This document shows positions 33,291-44,509 of a stretch of 64,000 bases of DNA, piece after piece. Both the position numbers and the translations under genes were made by a program. How positions within the stretch are numbered: position 1 is the stretch's first letter; each line of letters opens with the position of its first letter. The notes under the pieces are model-generated. The model ran no database searches and had not been told where the DNA came from. It worked only from the letters and a program-made list of their open reading frames with translations. The stretch covers positions 1 to 64,000 of the forward strand of contig CAJNDS010002078.1 of the NCBI GenBank assembly GCA_905221605.1. The letters run 5' to 3'. The DNA comes from Symbiodinium natans (Eukaryota > Sar > Dinophyceae > Suessiales > Symbiodiniaceae).

Positions 33291-35370
33291 AACAAGTCTA
33301 GCCGCTGCTGCATGATTTGCGTGCGGCCGAGATGAGCCGTGATCGATACATCACTGCAAACGCAGCATGCTCTTGCGGCTCGGACCGAGAACTCGAAGCG
33401 AGGGTACTGTGGCCTTGGCTAGGGCCAGGCTGCAACGCCAAGCTCGCGAAACTCAGTCTCCAAAACATTGCACCCATAAAGCCCGGACCCTAAAGCACAC
33501 CATGCAAGATCATAAATCTTCGACGGCCTGGTGGAGAGATCGAAATGGATCACAGGCGCGCAGAAGTGGAATGCCTGCCGCCACAGTGAAGGGTGACGAT
33601 GAGGTGCTTCGGTCATGGGCAAGGGACCAAGCTCCTCCATGCAACTCCCCAACATGGACAGAACTCGGATGCAAGACCCTGCCGAGGAATTCTGGCCTCT
33701 GTGTTTGAAGTTGGCCGCAAGATATTGCCTTCCACACCAAGCACGGACCTCAATGAGCTCAGTGGAGCCATGCAAGAACGATGCGATGCAAGACACACAC
33801 AGCCCCGAAATAAATATGGTTTATGTCCTCAGTCAGGAGAGCACTGAGTTCCCTGCAAGATTTGGCCGACGAAGTTGTGGCCGGCGTGGACCATCAACTG
33901 GCTGCAGCTCTTATTTCGAGGGGTCTTGGCGAGGGAGTTGGGTGAGGTGCACCGTGCTTGCTCGCTACACGTCACTACACAGAGCGACACACAAGCCTGA
34001 GACTGGAAAGGGACTAGTTCTTGTGCGTAGTTCTACTCCGCCACGCGCCGAGCTCTCCGTGCATTGCTGTGTCCCGCATGCTTGGACTTGCAAGCACCAG
34101 AAGAAAACAGATCAGGGACGCTGCATCCGCTGAGTTCAGCTCACCCATCAAACGAGCTCTCGGACGCCTCCATGGTGCCGTTCCGAAGCATGTCCAGTCG
34201 CGGTGCAATGGAAGGCAGCGCGCTGACCAACATGTGGTACACACCGTACCTGAAGCAGGATGTAGCCGATACAGCGTTGAGGGTTTAGCATGACTGGTAA
34301 GATCAACCTGGGCCCTTTCACTCCAGAACTCTCCGGAACAGATCCAGGTCCCTCACCACACATCAAAAGTCAGATGCAGCACAGGCAGCTCCTGCAGCAA
34401 CAGGCATCTGACCATCTCTCGCGACGCATCAACCAAAGCTCTTCAGCAGACTCAGAAGCAGTTTGGGTGAAAACCCAGTCCCGCTTGGGCACGTCCACTT
34501 GCTGGGAATGTTCGCGCAGCCTAGTCAAATTCACCTCAATTGCAAGTTAAAGACTTAACAGTCTCATTCATTCATGACCGCGCTGTGCACTGCAACTCAC
34601 TGCAAGACAACTGCAAAGCAGCTCACTCAACAAGATGATGGAATGGATCGACTTGGAGGTGGACTTGATCATTGATAACGCGCGGGCAGAACTCCGGGGC
34701 ATCCGGGCAAAGCCTGAGATATGGCCAAACTCTCAGAACAAAGCCATCGACTAACTGTGCTGCTACGTCCTCGCAACATCCCCCACATAAGCGCCGCACA
34801 CGTACGTCCGGTTGTCTTTCCGCCGGGCATACAAGGCACCATCCTGGAACAGAGGCTTGACGAGACTTGCCTGCTTGACACGTAAATGCATTCTTCCCCC
34901 GCCTTCTCTCCTGGACCCAAGAAGAAACAGCCGTCCTGCACCGTGCTCGAGATGGCTCAAGGGTAATTGAGCATCAATGCGCCCCTCACCCCTCCCCTCC
35001 TCACCCTCACCCCTCGCCTCCCCTCATGCCCCCTCGTCCCCCTCCCCACACCCCCGCCCCCAGTGAGTAGCAATCACAACAGCAAATCTTGTTTAGAACG
35101 GCACTGACAGGGAATAGGACGATCAGTCAATGAAGTAGGGAGGGGAGGGGGTCCAAACAAGCACAAAGATAGATGATGCTTCATCACATATTGTGGATGG
35201 TGGCGTTGCTTGGCGCATGCTGTGTTATCACTAGTATGTACATGTAGTCCCAACTGAAAATGCCGCGGTAAAGGGTTCATATCAGAAATGACAAGACAAA
35301 ACGGATGCATGAACTTGAAAGAGCACAGAACAACCACCACAATCAGACCCAGGTCTCCTTGAGGGAGCCG
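33291..35370. other. intergenic or intronic; no gene assigned
   Basis: Several short minus-strand frames look protein-like (near 33440-33590 and 34770-34900) without a family motif. A polypyrimidine tract occupies 34977-35061. Confidence 0.3.
34977..35061 (+). repeat. polypyrimidine (C/T) tract
   Basis: About 85 bases almost wholly C and T on the plus strand, rich in CCCCTC units. The minus strand is G-rich, with many GGG runs. Confidence 0.85.
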
Positions 35371-35589
35371 CTAATGACATGCGGAACTGGCATTCCCAGG
35401 GGTGGTCCCCACTTGTCCAAGTGAGGCCTCAAGAGGCAAATCGACTCGAAGAATCATTTCACGGCGAGCCCAGGCAATCAAGGTGACCGCTGTCATGTGC
35501 AGGCTCTTTTCAAGTGAGTCGTTGACGGAAGCTGGGGGAACGTATGCCATACCCAGGATGGATTCCCATTCCTGCACAGACAGCGGAAG
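35371..35589 (-). CDS. possible 3' terminal exon, unrecognised protein
   Basis: After a minus-strand CTGTGCAG-G acceptor near 35582, a frame encodes about 70 residues (EWESILGMAYVPPASVND; later TLIAWARREMILRVDLPL) to a stop at 35371. Regular composition and a good pyrimidine-rich acceptor suggest a real last exon. The gene's other exons and its family are unknown. Confidence 0.35.
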   Translation of the reverse strand, partial: LPLSVQEWESILGMAYVPPASVNDSLEKSLHMTAVTLIAWARREMILRVDLPLEASLGQVGTTPGNASSACH

Positions 35590-35601
35590 TCGGCGCGGCA
35601 A

Positions 35602-37800
35602 TTGACGGCGGAAAGCCCTTCAATGTCCTACACACGCTGGGGATCACGGGCTGAGGCGCTTGCAAAGTCACTGTTCCAGGTCTCCATGAGCGTGGAAGCC
35701 GCTTCTGAGCCTGGAGTCGCTCCCAGGTCTTGGGAGACAGTGATCAAAGCTGCTCAAAAAAGTTGCCTCCTCGCATGCCGGAGTAACAGAATACAGCACA
35801 ACAGGTCCTCACACCAAAACCATCCCCGGGTCAAGTGGGCCTGGATCTGAATCTTGGGAGGATCAGGCATCACCTCGCACGTCCGTGACGTGGTGACTTA
35901 CTTTATAGGTGGACCCCTCCAGGGTGTTTGCAGACAACTGCAACAAGCAGAGGCCACGAACCAGTGCCCGAAGCAACCACAGCAGTTTAAGTCCAACCCA
36001 GCCTTCCACATTGTGAAGGGGAGCACTGCGGGATCGCTCTTTGTCTCCTCAACAACTCTGTCACCTGCCGAGACTCCACGCAAAGACGCAGCCCCTGCCG
36101 TGCTCAAATCTGCAGATGCGGATGGAGCTACGAGTATCATCTCCCACTCGCTAGCTCGGGGCCTTCTTTTTTGCGAATCTTTAGAACGGACAGGTACTCG
36201 GTGATGTACTCCTTTGGTACCTAAGCACAAGCATGTGAAAACCATGTTCAGCACCAAAGCGCCTCAGAAGCTTTCTCCGTCGATCGAGCTGAGGTTGAGG
36301 CGTACAGCTTCGGATCGGAGGTGAGATGCAGTCTCGAAATGTTGCCGGGCACGAGCACACCGCAGTCCTCGTCAGGTCAAGCGATCATGCTTGACTGTGA
36401 AAGGCGCACGTTGTACGGTCCTGCCAAGGACTCAACAAGCACCGTTGTATCCTAAGCATGACGCCTTCAAAGGGTTCATGTCCAGGATGTTGCACACGAG
36501 AGATGGGGTCCTGAGCACGTGCATTCTGAGTTTCGAGAATGCAATGGCAATATTGCTTCGATGAAGCACTGTCAAAACCCCGGAACTGGCTGGCGCCGGC
36601 GGACACTGGCCACCGGTTTCAACCACGAAAATGCAGGTAGGCAGGTGGCTGCGGGTAAAGAGGATAAACCGCGACGGTGACAATGGCAGGCTTGGTCGTA
36701 CATACCGTTTGCGCTGAGGCCGTCACCCATAGGGACCAAGCCCAGCCGTGGCATTGTCCCACAGAACTCGCTGCGATGGGATTTTGCTGGGTTGCCCAGC
36801 GTTGCTCACGGCCTTGGGTCTGTGCACTGCTCCGTTGCTGGGCCATCCCTACGAGCGCAAAGTACCACAAGACAAGTCACCATAGTGAGGCTTGCCCTGC
36901 TTTTGCGGGCCGAGACTCAACTAAGTGATCACGGGTTGGGCGTTGGGGAGTAACTGCTCTGGCCACGACGCAACCGCTGCTTGTCCAGTTCTACACAGCT
37001 GCAAAGCAGCTTGTAAAGTTGTAAAGCTGCAGATGCCGAGCTGTGCACAAAGATGGCCGGACCGCGAGCCCAAACGAGAACCTTCGCAGAAAGCTTGCTA
37101 TGGCATCACTCCAAAAGCGCGGTTTCTCGGGGCCTGGTGGTCCATGTAAACGGGAATGGATTTGAAGGCATGGAGGCCGTTGGTGCGCTGCCGGACCCAC
37201 AGCACCTCTGCATGAGGAATGAAAAAAAGCCGATATCGGAACACGCAGACAGTTCAGGATATTTGTGCTATTGATGCGATGAACTCCCCGGATCTGCAAC
37301 AGTCAACTTCAGCTGCCTTCTTGATGAGCTGGTAGGTTGAGGTGGATGTGTTGTAGCCTCGCATGGACGCTTGTACTACGCTTGTGCTGTGTCCGTTGGC
37401 CTAACAACAGCTTTGTGCAAAGTCATGGGAAGTGGGAGGCCCCGGCCGTGATGCCACAAAGGCTGCCTCCAGTTGTCCACCTTCCACAACTGGCTTGCAG
37501 AGCGGGAATACTCGCCAACCATCGCACAAAGAAACTAAGGGCATTTTTTGCTTGCCCAGACATTAGCGTGCTACTGTGCATGATGATGGCGGCCTTCAGC
37601 GGATCGGAATAATTCAGACCTCGGACACGCAAGCAGCTGAAGAGCCTCTTGCCTCTTGCGGACCAACCTGTGTCTGTCCACATATGGGTCTGCCTGAATC
37701 CTGCATGCAAGGCTTCATGCACACAGAAACTTGAATCCTGGAAGGATGCCTGACATGGACTTCCTTGGGATCATCCCATGAAGAAGTAATTCTAAGATGC
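35602..37800. other. intergenic; downstream flank of the amylase gene
   Basis: Minus-strand frames such as the one near 36440-36570 (IAIAFSKLRMHVLRTPSL) look protein-like. They could be last exons of the amylase gene or of another gene, but no motif settles it. Confidence 0.3.
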
Positions 37801-37811
37801 AGGCGCCCACG

Positions 37812-40800
37812 AGCATTCTGCTCCGAGCCGAAGAGAAGGGCCGGCAATCCCTCCATGCCCATCATCTCAGCTCAGCTGCTGATGACAGCCACTCGTTGAT
37901 AGCCCACCAAGCTTGAAGAAATGACATCCTATTGAATCCTCTGCCGAGGTCACAGAACCCGGAAAGGGCTGTAGGATGCGGTAGGAAGTGCAGCACAGCA
38001 CTGAGCAAAGAACCGACAGCAGTGCATTGTGGTAAAGCCTCGGCTTCAACTTTCCTGAAATAATGCATATGGATTATATGCTTACCAAGTCTACCGTCAG
38101 CCGCTGCTGGGCCCTTGTCCGGGCTCCTTGCGCCAGCATTGTTGCCTCGGGCACGCCGCCACCCTCGCCGATCCGATACAGAAAGCGTGGCCTTAGGGCT
38201 ATCAGACCAGGATTGGCTGCAGGACCGGCTGATTGATGGCGCGTAGAGGAAGAGGTCTTGCACAACAGCGCCCTTTTTGAAGGCACTCTCTGCCTAGCTT
38301 GCAAGCTGTCGAGTCGGGGACAGGTCGTTGTTGTCCAAGAAGTTCAACATCAGGCGGCCCTGGCGGCAACGACACAAACCCAAGCCTCTGGTCCATCTGA
38401 GCACGTGTATGTCCTTTTGGAGGGACTTAGGAGGAACTTCAGTTGGGTGCTCTGCTTGCACAGCAGATTTACGCATGCTTTACTCAACCATGGCAAGCTG
38501 ATGTCTCCTGCCGTAAGCGGGAGATTTTGTCCTACCCAACTCGTCCCTCAAACTGATCGCATCCCGCCTGAGCCTTGGGCGACTGCTTGACGATCCAATC
38601 GCCGAGGGCAGACATAGGCTTCTGCTTCGGGCCAGGAACGAAGATGTCCTGCTAGTGCATAGGTGAGAGGTGGACTTGGTGGTTCGCCCTTTGCAGTGCA
38701 TGTTGTATGGCTCGTGTGCAGCATCTACTCGGCTGGGTAGGTCCTTCAGCACAAAGTAGAGAGGATAATTGTAGACTGCCCCGTAATCTCCGGTGGCGTA
38801 GCCCGAGACGTAGGCCATGTCTGTGTTCACGACCTTCACAGACGGGAAGGTATGCTTTGCCGCATGGCCCCGCATTGCTGTCGATTTACAAGCCGCCACT
38901 TCTGCGAAACTCATGGCAACTCAATGGGAAGGAAGGGCAGCGATTGAAGCAGTGTTCAGCCAAATCGTCCTAGGCCAAATCGTCTTAGACTCCTAAGCCA
39001 TTAAACACCCCCTTAGACTCGTGCCTCATAATAGGCAGGAATCGGCGGGCCAGTCTCCGGGATGTGGTTCAAAAAGTTCCTGTTCATGGTCTTAGGGCCC
39101 CCAAAATGTGTTCTGGGTGGTAGGATGCCCATCTGTCAGACGGGCTCACTGTCAACAACATCTACCTAGGGCAACTGGGAAACATAAAGGTAAAGTTGAA
39201 GGCCAAGCCTCTTCGCACAAGATCTTCCAAGGTCCGCACAGCACAAAATGCAAACAACCCCAAACCACAACTATCAGCATCGTCTTCGGGCAGGAGGCTG
39301 ATCATCTTGCCAGAGAATTGCTTCTTTGGAGAGGATTCCTTGAACTAATTTTTCTGTCGGTCCGGTCCTGTTGATGTGTCTTGCGGCATCCACGCGAATA
39401 CCGTCGAACCCGTACTTGTCCACATGGTCTCGCCTCTGCTTCGGGCTAGCTGTATCGGTGCGGGGTTCCCAGTGTTAGGTGGCGTCAGATGACCACTTCA
39501 CACTCCAACGTGGTGAGGCGTGGTGCATCAATAAACGTGCTGCTAAGCTGCACCCACTGCATCAGGCCCTGCCACACCACCGGATTCTCGTGGTTGAAAT
39601 CCGGCAGCCCGTACAGCTTGCAGTCTCAGCGCACGGCTGTTTCTGAGGAGAACAGTCAGGTGAAGATAGCACGAAGAAGACCCGGCATGTCATTCGTCAC
39701 TAAAATATGGAAACCCTGAAATACGTTCTGCGATCAGGCATGTCGGAGCAGGTTTCACTCGATCCCCCTTCGTTTTCGCAATGCAAGGCATCATACACTT
39801 TTCATGACATGTCTCTGGTCCTGCAGACCTTCTAGCTCAGCCTTTGGCGCTCGAGGAAGTAGGAGCCTCGTTCATAGTCGGAGTCGTGGATGAGGCCTGC
39901 AGCCGACGAGACAGTGGCAAAAAATCGTTCGCAGCAATGGTTTGAGCTCAGCCTTCAGCTTGTGTTGACTTGCGATCATGTTACGCAGATGCATCACGAA
40001 TTTGTTGAAACAGCAGCCAGTAAAAACAGCAAGCTCTGAGATCACAGCTGCAGTTGTCTGAATGATAGTGCTCAGGCTTGTCAAAAGGCTTGAGGAGTGA
40101 CCTGAAATGGACAACAGTGGCAGATGAGCGATTCCTCATGCAAGCTTAAGCAGGGACATCTTGGCCAGCTGCACATCATGAGGGTTGCTTGCGTTGACCT
40201 TCTGGGACCCTGCATGGTTCCTTGGCCGGTCTGACTCAAGAGCGATCGTTGCTGAAGCATGTCATGATGTCCCAGAACTCTGATGCTGCCAACGGGCATG
40301 TTCACATCAACGATGACCTTCATCTTCCGCTCATGGAGCAAGATCACCATCTCCCGCACATCTTCCTTTTCAACAAACGACGGGCTCATCAAGCTGCTCT
40401 TACATAGAGCCATTCGTAGTGCCTGCGCAGCTATTTCATCAGCAGTCTATTTGCGCTGTCCTCCGTGCCATAGGCAGGATTGACCTTGTTGAGGTCCTTT
40501 GTCCAGTAGCCATGGTAGCCGTGGGGCATCTGGCCACCAAGCAACAGCCGTCATACGGGTCGCTCAAACGCCTTCTACGAAGCTGCACCTGCGAACACAG
40601 AAAGAAAACTGACCACAGCCTGGTCCACGATCGGGGACAAAACGATGCCATCCACACCCAGCTCCTGCCATTTCTTTGCCACAAGATGCAATCTTGATCC
40701 TGGCAATTGCCAGAAGCCGGCAGCTGCTGTATTCCCGGCAGAGTTGAACTGCAGCCACCTCCAGGTAGCTGACTTTGTCCATGATACCAGGGATGCTTCC

Positions 40801-40957
40801 ACCGCAGTACTCGTTCCTGAACACAGGCATACTTTAGACTCGTGCCCATCCAGATGCTCGTCCAGCAAAGCCGAATCCAAGGCAAGCAGCAACTTCTCGC
40901 AGTGTTTGGGCTTGGTCGTGGCAAAGCGATCGATCAGGATCTGATACATTGCCACCT
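37812..40957 (-). CDS. GH13 alpha-amylase, at least 14 exons (both ends incomplete)
   Basis: Hydrolyses alpha-1,4-glucan (starch). Exons in minus order: ~40957-40911 (AMYQILIDRFA), 40816-40759 (EYCGGSIPGIMDKVSYLE), 40664-40620 (ELGVDGIVLSPIVDQ), 40529-40461 (MPHGYHGYWTKDLNKVNPAY), 40365-40306, 40198-40158, 40101-~40050 (LLKPFDKPEHYH), 39624-39552 (LYGLPDFNHENPVV), 39433-39368, 39079-39025, 38833-~38745 (DYGAVYNYPLYFVLKD), 38359-~38307 and ~37865-37812 (GLPALLFGSEQ); one or more are missing near 38.7 and 38.2 kb. Catalytic residues: nucleophile Asp in GIRVDAARH, acid/base Glu at the splice joining YYE to VVNTDM, and stabiliser Asp in FLDNND (usual NHD His replaced by Asn). Donors are mostly GC, with GA and GT cases. 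The conserved DVxxNH region reads DVNASN. No signal peptide exon was found, so location in the cell is unknown. Confidence 0.85.
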
Positions 40958-42790
40958 GGCAACTCCACGCTGCATGTTACACTCCACGCTGTATGTCTCT
41001 TTTGCTCAGATGGCATTTGGCTAAACAAGGGCCCAAGAGATCACCAAAAAATGCGCCTGGGGCCAGGCCCAAGACCCGGTAGGGAGGTTGTTCCACTCCT
41101 TGAAACGAAGGGGGTGGCTCTCACAAACTGGGTGGGTTGAGAGCTCTAGTAAAAAATGTAAACAGAGTTTCAGGATTTTTTTTTTTTGGGGGGGGGGGGG
41201 GGTGGGGAGGTTTTCAGCCTTTGCAACTTGGGGCTTCGGGCAGGTTCAAAGCTCTCGTGGCATTTGGGGTTTCTGGGTTGTGCCGTGGCAGATGTGGCGG
41301 CAGCGGATGTCCTGCTGAGAGGTGTTGTCCGGCATGTCCCACCTCAACTTCGCAGATGTCTCCATGTCTGTGATCAAGTCTGTTTTTGCTGGCTGCTGCA
41401 TGGATGTGACAAACACGCACAGTGGATGGGCGAAATGCAGAACACAGTTGCAGGTAGCAAGCAACCGGATGATGCGATTCCGAATTCCTTCAGACACTCG
41501 GGCTTGGGTGCCTTCGGATCTCTGGTCAACAGATGAACAGATGGGCTCCCTAGATGGGTAACTTGGATGGGCAACTTGGATTGGCATTTACGGCATTAGA
41601 CCCCCACAGTTCCCCAAGACCGCGGCACGCTCCGAGTGAGAGCTCCGAGTCGGGAGGCTTCCTGCAAACGCTCGGAACAAGTGGAGCTTCAAGGTCTGCC
41701 TCCGTGTTAGCCACTGATTCCCCGTTTTGAAAGAAGATCAAACCGGACTTCCAACAGCCCGTGATGGCTGCTGGTCAGTGCCTGGATGTCGGGCTCATCT
41801 TTGTCCTGGTGGCAGGAATTCACAGGATTCTGAAAGCAGTCGTAGCGATTTTGAGCCTCAGAGAATGATATTTTAGCTGCCAGGCCAGGTACCCGCCCAC
41901 CTTGATGTAGGTTTGGTTGAAGAGCTTCTTGTTACACGCGATCTCCCTGGTGCCGCAATACTTGCCGCACCTCAGATGCTGAGCCCTCGGAACATGGCTG
42001 CACTCGGAGCTGCGCGCCCTTGCATTGTGACCATTTTCTCCGTCTGAATCTTTGAGAGCGCAGCCACTGGCACTGGCTTCGATGTCCATTGCAAGTATCT
42101 TGGCCAGGGGGGGTCGAGGAGGGAGGTTACCGAGAGGCATGGGGTCCATGAGGGGAGCAGGTACTCTTGTGTAGCAAATTCTAGCATCATAGGCTAAAGG
42201 CCAGGCTTGCACTTTGGCTCAATGCAAGTCCCAGCGTGGGAAGATGCGATCACAGGAAACATCGGAAACATCCGGCTACCTGAGATTCGAGATCACGGCT
42301 GACATCTTCATGCCGGATGCAGCTGTCCACCTCGAGTGGCCACTCGCTGCAAGAGCTGTTCTGCCTGGCAGCTACCCCAGACATGGCCTGCATGTGGAAG
42401 AACTGCCAAACGAGGACCGTGTGCCATTCCTGCATCGCGAAGACGCAAAATCAAGCAAGGACCCTGCAGGTGACCCTTTAAGACGTTCTCAGATGTTTGG
42501 TCTTTAGTTGGCTCCTCGTTGCTGCTGCACTTCCCTGGAAAGCACATCTTCATGTTCCTAAGAGATGCACGGTGACACGAGTGAGCACCTTACGCAGCTT
42601 TGTGTATAAGGCGGCATATAGCTGACCAGTGGTGGCCTGCATGCAACGTTCGACTTTTGGGGATCTGGCGGAGGCTTCCCTGTCCACGAGCAGGAGTGCA
42701 GCACATTGTAGCCTCATCGCAGGTTCGACGATTGAATGCAAGCCCAAGACCTGGGGGGTACAAAGAAAAGATACCAGTACCAAGCGCACC
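40958..42790. other. upstream flank of the amylase gene; no gene assigned
   Basis: It probably contains undetected 5' amylase exons and 3' parts of the GT8 gene. A T10-G14 homopolymer block lies at 41168-41201. A minus frame near 41590-41730 looks protein-like but lacks motifs. Confidence 0.35.
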
Positions 42791-43639
42791 TGTCGATTCC
42801 CAGCCGGTGTTGTGCAGCATGCCGCCGCCCACCTCTGAACAAAAAGAATTGTCAAATTGAGCTTCGGCAAAAGTGCCTCAAGTCTTGGAGCCCCACGCAC
42901 GAGTTCCACTTCTTGTCCAAGAACCTCAGAAGAAGAAGGATGAAAAAGGATACCGCTCTCTGCCTTCTTGTGAGGGAGCTTTTTCCGGCGAGTCAGCTCC
43001 AAAACGACAACCCAAGAGCGCCCCTATTGATTACCAGGAGGCTGCAGCTTCATCTTGAACTTCTTGTTCTTGCAGTACTGGGTCAGGAAAGACCTGTGTC
43101 AAAATCGGCGCGCGCCACAGGCGTGTCACGCAACTGTGTAGCATCACAACATCGGACTGTAGATGTGGGGTCCGTGCTGCTCTGGCATCGCAAAGTGGTG
43201 CTGCTCATCTGCCAGCACCTTCCCAAGGATCTGAGCCGAACTGCGGGCTCGAAATATGCAGCTCGGACCGTAGGGGAACACTTCGGAGAGTGGTTCGGGA
43301 CATAACATCGAAGTTCAGCCTGCAGGATGTGCGCCAATCGCTGCCCCGAAGGTGTGACCACCATGACACCTTACAAGAAGTCTGAACACTCTGAGCAGTC
43401 TGAGCAAAGAGAGCAGATGTCATCGTGCCCCTCCTGCGTTCATGAACCGTGAGTCTCCATCACCTGCAGGTGCCAAGAACGAGTCACCAGGGGAGGGGGA
43501 AGACTGAACACACAGCTCGTACAGCCTACGTGTGGACCACCACACGACATCCAAAGAACCGAGAGCCGCGCGCACCGCGCACAGCGGAGCGCTGCATTCC
43601 GCGAAGATCTTCCCGGGACCTTAGACGCTACTAAAAGAC

Positions 43640-43680
<41 letters not shown>

Positions 43681-43893
43681 GAGAGAGAGAGAGGAGCGAG
43701 AGAGGCAGAGGCTTCTGGGGCCTTGGGGGGCATGGGGCCACTCGATTCTTGCGCTTGTGAGGTCATTGAGTCATTCGTTCATTGTGAGCTGCACTGCTCC
43801 TGACTCTTCAAGGCTGCGGCTCTCTGCATCGACATCGAACACCATGTCCGTGTCCATCAATGCAACTTGGGAGTACTCGGTCATCCGCCAGAC
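42791..43893 (-). CDS. GT8-type glycosyltransferase (glycogenin-like fold), partial
   Basis: Exons found on the minus strand: 43893-~43821 (VWRMTEYSQVALMDTDMVF), 43369-43320 (GVMVVTPSGQRLAHILQ), 43093-43043 (SFLTQYCKNKKFKMKLQ), 42924-~42880 (FLDKKWNSCVGLQDL) and 42832-~42791 (GGGMLHNTGWE). The order matches GT8 enzymes. A Trp-x-x-x-x-x-Tyr helix leads into the DTD metal-binding motif, then the GVMV.PS strand, the (D/E)QSFLTQY-type helix, and a His-containing C-terminal strand that normally contacts the nucleotide-sugar. Joins 43043/42924 (GC...AG) and others keep frame. The N-terminal nucleotide-binding region was not identified; coding-looking segments at 44115-44505 on the same strand may belong to it or to a neighbour. 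Donor sugar and acceptor cannot be told. Confidence 0.65.
43633..43692. repeat. GA microsatellite
   Basis: A GA dinucleotide run with one GTGAGA interruption, inside an intron of the GT8-like gene. Confidence 0.95.
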
Positions 43894-44048
43894 CTGGGCC
43901 AGTCAACGTGGGAGTGAGCGTTAGGTCCGCGAGGTGACAGCAGGCAGATTGAGACAAGGGAGTCACCCATGTGGAGCAGATCAGGAGCGTGCCGCGAACT
44001 TGTTCATGACGCCGCTCCACCGTTGATGGATGACCTGGGTCAGAAGTT

Positions 44049-44088
44049 CAGAAGCATTTAGAAGCATTTAGAAGCATTTAGAAGCGCT
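44049..44088. repeat. 10-bp minisatellite (AGAAGCATTT)
   Basis: Three perfect AGAAGCATTT units flanked by one partial unit on each side. Confidence 0.85.
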
Positions 44089-44114
44089 GGACATTTCTAG
44101 CTTCGGCACGTCAC

Positions 44115-44505
44115 CTGCAGGGGGCGTTTCCGTAGACCCCGGTGCAGCCGAAGCACGGGGTCCGCATCCATGACCACAGGCATGGGGATAGGATCCGTGT
44201 AGTAAATCTTAACCTCAGGTCGACGACCCAAGACGACCCAAGATCGGAGGCAGAAGATGTCAGAGGCTTAAGAATCTTAAGAGCGTCTCTCTGGAGGTCT
44301 GAGGTGGCTTTGGCCCGGACCCCATCGCGCATCAGGATCTCCAGGTGCAGCTTGGGGGTCTTGTCCTTTTCCATTGAGAGCTGCTCAGTCTCAAGTGCCA
44401 ATGCCCTATAGGTGCTCGATAGGTTTGCCCGGGCATGGCACGACCATGTTCTTGGGCACAATCGCCAGGATGTCCTGATCAATATTTGGCCCTTCGGGCT
44501 TGACA
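44115..44505 (-). CDS. three coding-looking exons, unassigned
   Basis: Three minus-strand segments have strong protein-like composition. About 44505-44425 reads EGPNIDQDILAIVPKNMVV, 44400-44255 reads MEKDKTPKLHLEILMRDGV, and 44212-44115 (after a CCTGAG-G acceptor) reads KIYYTDPIPMPVVMDADPVL. They lie 5' of the GT8-like exons on the same strand and may be that gene's N-terminal part, but none shows a motif I recognise. The exon limits are approximate. Confidence 0.4.
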
Positions 44506-44509
44506 GCAA

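Noticed and set aside
42791-43893. A cysteine-rich frame (about 42640-42780) as a separate small secreted protein
   Set aside because: It overlaps the 3' region of the GT8-like gene, lacks a signal peptide and is better explained as intron read in a wrong frame.
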